A stretch of DNA of 22,722 bases from Proteromonas lacertae (taxonomy: Eukaryota > Sar > Bigyra > Opalinata > Proteromonadidae). Below are positions 1-10,452 of this stretch, piece by piece (positions within the stretch are counted from its first letter, which is position 1; every line of letters begins with the position of its first letter). The position numbers and the translations under genes were made by a program. The stretch lies in the NCBI GenBank assembly GCA_002245135.1, contig NGBS01000650.1, positions 1 to 22,722 on the forward strand. Direction: 5' to 3'. The notes beneath the pieces are model-generated. The model was not told the DNA's origin and did no database searches. It worked only from the letters and a program-made list of their open reading frames with translations.

Positions 1-1852
1 AAACCACCTTATAAAGATCCAAAAGATAAATATAAGAAAGATCATCGAAATATGGACTTTAAATTGATGGATGAGTTTAATTCAATAGATTGTACTTGTT
101 TATGTATTTTAGATCCATATCCTGTTGTAATGGTTGCTAATACTTATGGAGATGTTGATTTATATCAAACTCCGCCTTATAGTGATAATTCAAAGTATAT
201 ATATATATATATTAATGTTTGTTATTAATATTATTATTTTATAGACATTTATTCTCCTTCCCCAATGTAGTTAAAGATGAATTAGATCACGATATGAAAT
301 GTTCCATAACCGCAGCTACAATACACATTGTTCATTCAGACTATATTAAACCACCCACAATCATGTTATATACTGGAGATGAACAGGGATATATAAAAGC
401 ATGGAATTTAACATCATCATTCTTCAAGTCATTTGGTATTCCTTATATGCCTCCTCGTAAAACAAATGAAGTAGGAGATAGAGGAAGAAGAGAGAAAGTG
501 GAAATCGATTTTCAAGATTTTAGAAATGCAGATGAATCTAGTTATAGTAAATGTGGACCAAATGGAGGAACGATTAATCTAATGCCAACTTATACATGGA
601 AAGCACATGTTACCACTATTACAAACTTAACTTGGGTATATTTTTTCACTGTTATTATTTTTCAATAGATTGAGTGTGCAAATTGTATTATGTCAAGTTC
701 ATTAGATGGTACTTCACGATTATGGCATTTTGATTCAAAATTACAAGGAACTCTCGGTTATTCTGTTTTAGGATCACCTCCTTATTTAGATAAAGATTTA
801 TTAATGGGTCCTAATTATGGTTGTAAATGGTTAGTACATATTAATACATCTTTACGTTGGTGGAAGAAAAACGATGAAGCAAAAAGCTTGTTGTTTCAAG
901 CTAATTTGAAGAAAATGGCTGAGAAGTGGGTGAGAAAGGCATTACATAGAGAACCAACTATATTTCAGTTTAGTGTTGATGAAACAATTGTATATTTCTT
1001 ATTTATTTATTATATTATATTTAGATGGATGATCCAACTCCAATCAATGATGTATTAAAACGTTTAGATGTAAGAGAAAAGTTTGATAATCAAAGATTAA
1101 AAGAAAAGAAAAAAGCATCAAACACTTTTGATAGATTATCAGATCCACATCCATTTGGAACGTATAATTTATATAATATAATTTATATTATTATTTAGTT
1201 ATAAATGTTCAATGTTTCATGGTGTTTTAAGCACAAGAAAGAGAGATAAATCAGCTGAAAGTAACTTGTCATGGAGAGCAGAAGAGTATAAACAAAGAGA
1301 ATTGGAATTAACGAAAATGTTGGAGAAACATGATAATATAAAAGCAGATTTATCAGATTATAATTTAGATCATGAAATCCCAATAGAAATAAAACCAGTA
1401 GTGAAATTACCACCAGGTATAATTTATATATTATTATTATTATTATTAAAATAGATGTTTATATGGGAGTTCCACCAAAAGGAGAATATGATGGGAAAAG
1501 ATTTGTTCCATTTACATCCATAGAAACAATTGAAGAAGATGAGAATATTCTAGAACATTTCTCAAAGCCAACATCTGCTTATACAAGAACAGTTCCGCTT
1601 CCTCCAATCAATTTTAGACCATCTACTTCAGCTATGGTGATGAAGAAAGAAGATGAAGATTTGTCAAAGTTATTTGAAGATATTCCTGAGTATCAAGAGA
1701 TTAAAAGAGAAAGATTAGAAGGGATTAAACCATTATACAAAGAAGATAAAATGCCTCCTTCTGATTTATTAGTTCATGAATATAATAGAAGTTCCAATAG
1801 ATTGTTTTCTGCAACTGGTCAAAGAAGTACTGAGAAATTATCATTCTTATAA
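1..1852 (+). CDS. WD40-repeat protein, 5' end outside the window (552 residues visible)
   Basis: Six exons join in one frame: 1-194, 245-635, 669-989, 1025-1161, 1199-1416 and 1455-1852. The introns are 50, 33, 35, 37 and 38 nt, all GTAT...TAG, and end at a TAA. The N-terminal half shows at least two WD40 blades: 'YTGDEQGYIKAWNL' and 'IMSSSLDGTSRLWHF', the latter preceded by an AH...IT..W turn. The 636-668 intron splits that second blade. After the propeller come a Trp-rich helix (LRWWKK), a charged stretch with likely coiled coil (EEYKQRELELTKMLEKHD), and an acidic/proline-rich tail. The missing start lies left of base 1. WD40 proteins are scaffolds; the ordering of blades and long charged tail recalls cilium-associated WD40 proteins such as the CFAP337/WDR49 group, but that is a weak guess. 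Exon structure is well supported; the exact function is not. The gene converges on the CK2 beta gene, with 177 bp between stops. Confidence 0.85.
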
Positions 1853-2029
1853 AGTTTTATGTGAATTAGTTTTATTTAATTATTTAATGAATTTTATTAG
1901 TTGTTTTTTGTTATTTGTAAAAGAAAAAGAAATAAAATTCACAGCAAAAATACGCAATTATTATTCATTCACTTTATTTTTCTTATTGTTTTTAAAACTT
2001 TATTCTAAATTATCTATAATAATTATTAA
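1853..2029. other. Short convergent intergenic spacer
   Basis: These 177 bp separate the stop codons of two convergent genes and must hold both 3' ends. The sequence is T/A-rich without a recognisable gene. Confidence 0.5.
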
Positions 2030-2809
2030 TTATACTAAATTCTCATATTTGAAATACTTACTATTTCTATTTATCTTAAATCCATTTATTTTTGGCTCAA
2101 ATTTGTGAGTTGGAATATTCAATACAAATTCTGGATATTTCATAAGAAAAACATGAGGAAAAGAACTACCAAAATATGCACCATCAATTCCTACAATCAT
2201 AATTAAAGTTACAACTATCTTATAATGATTAATTAAAAATGATATTTCTTCTCATTACAGATCTTGGAGGATTATATATTTCTTTACAACAAGGACAATA
2301 TATTTTAACTTCTTCAATTCCTACTCTATCACTTAAGCCAATCTATTAGCATTTATAATGTATATATTCATTATATACAGGTAAACAAGATTGATTTTCA
2401 CAACTACAACGAGGACATACTCCAAATTCTCTACGAACATATTTTTCACACTAATTATTATATATATTTATTATACCATCTGTTTTAAACCATCTTCACA
2501 AAGAATATAACGACTATGAACTAATCCATACAATTCAAGACCTGGTCTCAATTCGAAGTTACTATTTGCACCTACATTAATTACATGAATATATTATAAT
2601 CTTCATATTATACTTGAATTACTTAAAACGGAGTTAAGCGCTTTTTTGTAATCCACTACTTCAGATTTTAAACCATATAAATTAAATGCATCTACTACTC
2701 ATATTTATTATAATAATAAACAGATACCAATATAACTTTCATTGATCTCACAAAAAATATTGTTGCCTTCCAAACTTAAAAACCAATTTATCCAATTCTG
2801 TTGTTTCAT
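2030..2809 (-). CDS. CSNK2B: Casein kinase 2 regulatory (beta) subunit, 195 residues
   Basis: Six exons on the minus strand join in frame: 2809-2728, 2694-2614, 2571-2477, 2450-2379, 2342-2246 and 2190-2030. They start at ATG 2809 and end at TAA 2032-2030. The protein follows the CK2 beta pattern throughout: 'NWINWFLSLEGNNIFCEI' at the start, then a helical domain with 'LYGLVHSRYIL'. A zinc finger follows, with C98/C103 (CPRCSC) and C126/C129 (CPCC), then 'IDGAYFGSSFPHVFLM' and a short tail with the GFKI motif. In the family, beta dimerises through the zinc finger and binds two catalytic alpha subunits, setting substrate choice. The length is close to the usual ~215. The acidic loop that normally follows the first helices is missing; a Ser/Asn stretch stands there. 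Introns are 33, 42, 26, 36 and 55 nt. The last one has no GTAT donor (see findings). Identification is strong; the last junction is inferred from family alignment. Confidence 0.88.
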
Positions 2810-3082
2810 TATGTTATTTTAACTAGCACAAAATCAATAAAAAGAAATTTTAAATATTTGGGTTTATTTTCGTTCACTTTTCAATAACCAATAATTATTC
2901 TATTAAATACAGTAACACCAATTAAAGATAATTAATTAATCAATTCATTATTATTATAGAAATTGAATTTTTAGTAAAATGACAAAGAAAAACACAATTA
3001 AGACTAAATTTTAAAAATCTTTTCTAAGAATTATTATTATGTGTTTATTATTATATATTTATTATAATTATATATAAATAAA
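2810..3082. promoter_or_regulatory. CK2 beta 5' flank and PP2C-fusion 3' flank
   Basis: This 273-bp spacer separates the CK2 beta start (2809, reading left) from the stop of the next minus-strand gene at 3083. It should contain the CK2 beta promoter and the neighbour's 3' end. A CCAAT sits in 'aaccaataat' near 2888. No coding exon is supported. Confidence 0.35.
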
Positions 3083-6000
3083 CTAAAATTGTACAACCCA
3101 AGGACTATTTCCTTCATAATCATTCATTTCAAGCATATCATCAGTTTTCCCTCCTCCTATACATTTTTCATACAACTTATTACAATAATCTTTCAAAGGC
3201 GATTCTAAACTGCCATTCATTAATTTATCAAAATCAACATCTTCAAAGTACTTATCGTTTTTCAAATTCTTAATACCATCACTACCTGCTCCAATCCTTT
3301 CAGAAGGATTTCTCTTCAAAAATTTATTAATTAAACTCATTTCCTTATCATTTATACCATCCACCTTCTTCAAATCTTTTTCATGCTTTAATATGTTATG
3401 AAATATTCCTAAATCACTTTCATTATTCTTTCTATTAAATGGTGTCTTTAAGGTTAATAATTCATATAAAAATATTCCTAAACTCCACAAATCACTTCTA
3501 TAATCATGTCCTTGTCCTAAAACCATTCTTGGAGACATATATACATTCTCAACACAAATAGTAAAAGATCTTCCATTACATATCTTTGAATTAACATATT
3601 CGTTTATTATCAATCTTCCATCTTTATCTAAACACAATAACGATGGGTTTACACCTCTAAATAGTAGATCAATGTTATGAAATTTCTCAAAATATAATAC
3701 TAAACTACTCATTATATACTTGACTATTTGAGATGAAACTGGTTTTTCTTTGATTATTAGACTATCAACGACATCTACGATTAATGAATTATAAATTACA
3801 TTCACATATTTTACTGATTTTAATGTACAAATAAAGAAAGGATTTTCATCTAAATTAAGTATAAAATATTGACTTAGAATTGATTTTTCACGAATTATCC
3901 TATTTTGTAAATTCTTTTCATCAATTGTTCCAATTTTCATTATTCTCAACGTAAACTCTTTACCACTTTCTTTATGTTTTACAATATAATAATCACTTAA
4001 TTGTGTAGTACAAGTTTTATTATATAAATTATATTCAAAATCTGTATTTTTGACTGTTAAAATATTATTAGCAGATTTGAAATCCATCCATATTTGTTGT
4101 TTTCTTATTTGTTCATCTTGTTTCTTTTTATCTACAATTAATAAATCTTGCATAGATCCTAACACTTTTTCAAATGCTTCTTTTGTTAATTTCAATAATT
4201 TCACTTCACCATTTGCTACTGTATTGAATTTATTTACTATATTCTCAATCAAGCCAAGCTCACCAAAATATCCATATTGGCTAACTCTTGTAATTTCCAT
4301 TTCTTTTACTATTCCATTTTTCATATTTTTAGTAATTCTCACTTCTCCTTGACTAATTATATAGAAATTTTCACATTTTTCACCTTGTTTCGTTATATAT
4401 TCACCATCTTTATAACTTATTTCATTCAAACATTTGGACAAATCTCTCAACTGAATTGATGTAAGACAATGAAATAATTTCACTGATCTTAAAACATGAA
4501 GTGTTTTATTATAATTATTATTCAACACAACATATCGAAACGCTGTTCTATTAATAACAAATAACACTCCCATTGAATCTGCAATAATAGTTGCCATTCT
4601 TGGAGAATCATATAATAATGCCAATTCACCAAAGGATGGATATACGCCATGATCAGCATTGTAGTTATGTACACAAATAGCGACATTTTTAGGAGTTTGA
4701 GATTCCATTATTGGAGCTGGAGTTGTATTTTCACTAGAATCTTTTGGACTTGTGGGTGATATTTTATGACTTAAATCATTATCACTATTTATTAATTCAT
4801 TATTATTTGTTTGAGTTGTTGTTGTTGTTGTTGTTGTTGTAGGAATTTTCTTACTTTTTATATAAACAGAATATTCACCACTAAATGCAATATAAAAGTG
4901 ATCACCTCTTTCTCCTTGTTTAATAATTGTTTCATTCGCCATTACATTAATCACAACTACACTATTCACTAAACCATTCAATGTATCATCATCTAAATAT
5001 CGAAATATATATTGCGATTTGATTGCTTCTTTTATATCATTCTTTTGACTTGGTAAACCTGTATATAGTGTTGGTAATTGATAATTCTGTTCTTCAATTG
5101 TTAATGGCTGTACAGGACCCATTCCATTTTTATTATTATTATCATTTTGTACTGAAGAATAGAGTGTTCCTCTGACTGGCCTTAAGTTTTGACTTAATTC
5201 ACTCTCATGTCGAGATCGACTAGATATTTCACCTGTTTGATTATAGTTTGATATTTTTATTACCAATGCAGTTATATCATCAGTTCTTACATCATTAGTA
5301 AGCCATAAATTATGACTTTCCACTAATAACTTTTGACAAGCTTCCATTACTGTTTTACTAGAGGATGTAATATCAATTACTTGTTGACTTGTTAAGAATT
5401 CAAATACTCCATCACTACAGATTACTATATATTCATCATCAGCTGTGATTGTATGTATTTGAATCTCAGGAACTGCAACTACACCTATCTTTTCACCTTC
5501 ACAATCTCCAATACTTCGAGTAAAACATACTCCTGGATAATTCTCATCTTTTACCCATAAACGAGGTGGATCTCCATTTCCTTCAACTACTTTGGCCCAA
5601 TTCACTGTACTTTTTGATTGATCATTTTTTTTTTCTTCTAAAGATAAGATTTGAGCTCCTGCTAATTGTACACGTAATAATTCATCCTAATAATAATAAA
5701 AAATAGAATATATATATATATATATATATATACGTTTCTATAGGGAGTTTGATCAACAGATAATAAAACAGCTTCTACTTTGCCATTTTCACTCTTTACA
5801 CCAGCTATTGCTCGAGAATCACCTACATTACCTATATAAGCTTCACTTCCATATAACATCAAACAAATGGCTGTTGTTCCTGAAAAGGAATCATCGATAT
5901 TTTTATCACCTTTCATGTCTTTTCGTTTGTGTAAACTCTCATTTGTTCCAATAAATGCTTCTTTATAAGCTCGAAGAAAATCTGATTTGTAGGAAGTATT

Positions 6001-6540
6001 ATGTTTGATTTTCTTTGGAAATATATGACTAGCAAATTGACTACATTTATCACCATATATTCCATGACCATCAAATACTCCAAATAAACCCAGATTTATA
6101 TCTTTTCCATTTGTATCACTAATTTCATCATAATCTGCTAAACAGATATAACTATCTTGATTATGTTTGTCCAATTGCTATAATTAATTAATAAATAAAC
6201 TATATAAATAGTATACTTCAGGATAATATCCAGTTAGACTTAAACAAGCGAATTCAATTGTGAAATTAGCTTCCTATTATATGCATTATTTCATAGAGTA
6301 GTATACTGAACCTCGAATCTCTTTTGTTCCACTTTCACCAATCACTAACTGACCAGGATGATCAGGGATTTTAGGATCAACGAAACAAAATGAAGAAGCA
6401 ACAGATGATACACTCTGACTTCGAGATTTCATTTGAGGAGGAGGGATTGAGATTGGAGCGATTATATCAGATTGTAAATCTTTGAAACTACATTCCATTT
6501 TCATTGGAACTAATTTAGCTTTACTACTTCCACAACCCAT
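3083..6540 (-). CDS. Acylated PP2C phosphatase - two cyclic-nucleotide-binding domains - pseudokinase fusion (~1112 residues)
   Basis: Exons are 6540-6307, 6273-6217, 6177-5734 and 5686-3083; introns are 33, 39 and 47 nt (GTAT...TAG). The N-terminus MGCGSSK fits N-myristoylation plus palmitoylation, so membrane anchoring is likely. PP2C spans about residues 85-395: NQD near 103-105, DGHG at 133-136, GDSRA, DQTPY, RSIGD, SDG at 336-338 and TDD near 380-382. The metal ligands are present, so it should be an active Ser/Thr phosphatase. CNB-A (about 470-635) keeps FGELALLYDSPRMAT with the phosphate-binding Arg, and is interrupted by a poly-Thr/Asn insert. CNB-B (about 648-755) keeps FGEL but has NKFNTV where Arg is expected. 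The AGC-like kinase region (about 790-1060) has lost the key residues: LRIMK for the Lys motif, FRG for HRD and NEY for DFG. Plants and green algae have the same domain order. Inference: a cyclic-nucleotide-regulated, membrane-bound phosphatase. Confidence 0.92.
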
Positions 6541-6645
6541 TTCTTAGTTAAATTTCATAAAAAAAATAAAACGAATAACGAATATATTTTTTCAATCAAA
6601 ATGAAACGAATCTAATTTCATTATCTAAATTTCTTTGCTTGATAG
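6541..6645. promoter_or_regulatory. Short divergent promoter region
   Basis: Only 105 bp separate the ATG of the phosphatase fusion (6540, minus) from the proposed ATG of the small membrane protein (6646, plus). The two genes therefore probably share one bidirectional promoter. The stretch is AT-rich with A- and T-runs; I recognise no specific factor site. Confidence 0.4.
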
Positions 6646-6970
6646 ATGGAATTTCAAGATACAGTAGTTTTCATTGTATGATTTATATTTTATCAATATA
6701 TAAATAGATTAAATCGATTATAACTCTGTGGGACAAACATCCTTTTCTGTTTGTTAGTTTTATAGTTAGTTTATTTTTGATATATATGTGTATATTCAAT
6801 GCATTATTTGAATATTTATGCCCAGCTAAAGTTGTTAATGAAGAAGATTTAGTATTGTTAATTTATTATGAATATAATAGGAAGAATTATCATCAATGAG
6901 CAATGAAATAAACAAAATTATTGATGATTTTATTCAAGGGAATGACAGTCCAAAAGAAAAAACAGATTAA
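6646..6970 (+). CDS. Small single-pass membrane protein, 87 residues, unknown family
   Basis: Three exons, 6646-6675, 6708-6851 and 6881-6970, join in phase 0. The two introns are 32 and 29 nt (GTATG...AATAG and GTATT...AATAG) and match the local splice rule. The product starts MEFQDTVVFIIKS, has one strongly hydrophobic segment at about residues 22-43 (PFLFVSFIVSLFLIYMCIF), then a cytosolic or lumenal acidic helix (VNEEDLEELSSMSNEINKII) and ends in a charged tail before TAA. It is too short per exon to appear as a normal open reading frame. Support comes from two consistent introns that each preserve the frame and from the sensible membrane-protein layout. I do not recognise a family. It diverges from the phosphatase fusion gene and converges on the repeat-array gene 83 bp downstream. 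A chance assembly of exons remains possible. Confidence 0.6.
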
Positions 6971-7053
6971 TATTCAAACCACTTTTATAATATAACAAGT
7001 AATTTAAATATTTTTTTTCCTTCTATATAATTCAATCATAATAATATAATCTT

Positions 7054-10000
7054 TTAGTATGGTGATTTGGATTGTTGAATGTTAATTTTGGCTTGTCTTC
7101 TTTGTTGAGCTTTTAATACTATTTCTTCATTCTTCTTTTGCGTTTTTATAGTTGTACTTGTGGAAATCTTTCCATTACTTTCATCGATTATTAAAGGTCT
7201 TGTCCAAGCATCACCAGCTTTAGGTTTTTGATTTTTAAAATCTCTAAAACATTCTACCCATCTCTTTGCTGTTTCTACACTTTTTTCACCTTCTACTTTT
7301 AAATGGACTTTCTTCTCTTTATCACCAACTTCAAATGTCTTTAAGTTCGATTCACTAACCTTTAATATCAATGTAAATTCATTACTTCCATCTTTATATT
7401 CAATTCCATTATAACATTCTAAGGGAATACTTTGCTTTTCATCTACATACACTTTACCATAATAACTAGGAACCATTGAATCATAGATTCTCAAAACAGC
7501 TGGTTCAAAATATAATACAAAATATCTTCTCTGCCATTTATCCATTATTCGATCACTTCCTTCTTTCAATAAATATCCTTCCATTATTACTTCATAACTA
7601 AATGGCTTATAGATTTCATCATCTGTTACACCATTTTCTTGTTTGATCTTTTCAATTGGAATTATTGTTTCCATTATCTTTTCACTCTTTTCTAAATCTT
7701 TCTTTGAACTATTTCCACTTGATTTGGAGGTTGATACAACTATTATTGCTCCAATTATTCCAATTAATAAAACAGCACCAATACATATTATTAATATCAC
7801 CCACCAATATTCTTCTGCCCAAGGTTTTTTTTCAGCAGGAGGTTGACTATGATCAATTTTATCTCCAATTTGAGTTTTTGGTTCATAATATGCTTGTGGA
7901 TGTTTCTTTATATTATTATTTTGTGCAGCTATTGTAATATCTTTTATTACCTCAGTAAATGTACTTTTCTCTGTAAGATTTTTAACTAACTCACCTAAAA
8001 CAGAATTACGTATTTCTTGCGGAATAGCTTCTTCTAAATTAGTGTTTATACTAGTTTTAATAGCAGTTTCAACATCAGATGGCAAAGTATTTTCAGTTTC
8101 AATATAAGCATCACTTGGTCCAACCACTGTCAACACTACATTTGCAAAGTCTATTGGATCAACTTCTTTACCTCTTATTTTATCCCATACATCATTAATA
8201 TCTTCTAAAATTCTTTCACTCTGGATAGTTGGTATTTCTTTTCCTCTACTATTTTCATCTGGATATTTACTATCTTCAATATATTTTACAACAAATCTAA
8301 TCTTTTTTGCATTTATATCATTTTCATTGTCAGTATATACAATCCAATATGGACTTCCTTTGAACAACTCTTTTATTTTTTCAACAAATACATTAGCAAA
8401 TGTAACAAAATTACCAATATCATCTCCACTATTAGCAAATGAATAAGCAACTTGAACTTTGGTACAATATTCTTTTTCATATTCTCTTTTACAACAATAA
8501 CCTTTTGGATCAAATCCATATTCACATGTTTCTATTAATAAATATAAAGCAAATATATATACCTCCATGATATACATTTACTGTATATGATATATCCAAA
8601 TCTGAATAGTTACTTTTAAATTTCAAGTCAACTGGTGTAATAATATCTTTAGAATTACTATCTTGAGAATTGTAAGTTATATTTAAACTATCCCATACGA
8701 AGTTACTATCATTAGTTATTTCATCATTTCCTAATAATTCAAATTTATTGCTATTATCGCCATTTAAATTTGAAGTTATATTCATCATTTGTTTTGGTAG
8801 ATCTGAATTATCTTTCACAACAGGATAACTTACAGCTATCTTTGCTTTGAACACTTGAGTAGAATTAACAATAGCAGGAACACTAGATAAATATTTATTA
8901 ATGTATGGTTCATATTCAATAACTGCAACTGTAACAATTGTTTTACCTTGCTGATCATTATAACTACATTCAATAACACAATCAACATAATTAATTGTAT
9001 TTTTTGTTTTAATTGATAAGGATTTATCAGTCTCATTCCATTTAATACTATCATTATTAACACATGAAGGTTTATGGTATGTATATGACGAATTATTTGG
9101 TCTAACTGTTTCATTGATTCCATTTATTACTAATTTAACATTACTTTTTTCATATGGACATATCAATTTTTCAGATGGATTAGGAGTAGGTTCTGAAGTT
9201 GTACTAACTTCAGGAGAAGATGAATAATCCGATGGAGTGTCAGTATCAGAATCATCCAAACAATAACTACCATCCAAATATTTACTTAATTCAATCTTTA
9301 ATGCTTCTTTTTCTCTGTCACTATTGATATACTTATTGGAGTAGTTAAGGTCACACTAGAAGGTAAGTGAGTTTTATAACTTATTGTATTTGTTGATTTA
9401 GTATATTCTAATGTTAAACTAGTCACTATTTATATTATATTATATATTTATATATATATATATATATACAAATATCACTACTAGCACAAATTGTTGCCTT
9501 GTCACCACTAGTATCATCACAATCTAATAGGTTCTTTTCTTTACATTTTCCACTTAACTTGGCTTTATAAGTTAAACCATAAACACTAGATGTACCAGAT
9601 GTATCATCTTTTACAGCTTCATATACTAAATATTCTTCATTTTTCTTTTGAACTAATACATTATCATATAAAGTGTAACTATAATCATCAATTGTAAATG
9701 TCATTATAGTTTCATCTGGAACTGGTTCAGTTGATAATTCAGTTTCACACATTTTACCAGCCAAATATTTACTTAATTCAATCTTTAATGCTTCTTTTTT
9801 CTCTGTCACTATTGATATACTTATTGGAGTAGTTAAGGTCACACTAGAAGGTAAGTGAGTTTTATAACTTATTGTATTTGTTGATTTAGTATTTTCTAAT
9901 GTTAAACTAGTCACTATTTATATTATATTATATATTTATATATATATATATATATACAAATATCACTACTAGCACAAATTGTTGCCTTGTCACCACTAGT

Positions 10001-10417
10001 ATCATCACAATCTAATAGGTTCTTTTCTTTACATTTTCCACTTAACTTGGCTTTATAAGTTAAACCATAAACACTAGATGTACCAGATGTATCATCTTTT
10101 ACAGCTTCATATACTAAATATTCTTCATTTTTCTTTTGAACTAATACATTATCATATAAAGTGTAACTATAATCATCAATTGTAAATGTCATTATAGTTT
10201 CATCTGGAACTGGTTCAGTTGATAATTCAGTTTCACACATTTTACCAGCCAAATATTTACTTAATTCAATCTTTAATGCTTCTTTTTTCTCTGTCACTAT
10301 TGATATACTTATTGGAGTAGTTAAGGTCACACTAGAAGGTAAGTGAGTTTTATAACTTATTGTATTTGTTGATTTAGTATTTTCTAATGTTAAACTAGTC
10401 ACTATTTATATTATATT

Positions 10418-10452
<35 letters not shown>

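Noticed and set aside
1776-2108. 110-residue plus-strand ORF
   Set aside because: It overlaps the end of the WD40 gene in another frame and lies antisense to the last CK2 beta exon; the sequence is low-complexity Phe/Leu-rich.
3083-3700. Active PKG-type kinase
   Set aside because: Catalytic Lys, HRD Asp and DFG Asp are all replaced, so an active-kinase label is not supported.
5709-5732. (TA)n tract as a telomere, centromere or origin signal
   Set aside because: It lies inside a normal 47-nt intron, and similar TA tracts fill other introns in the window.
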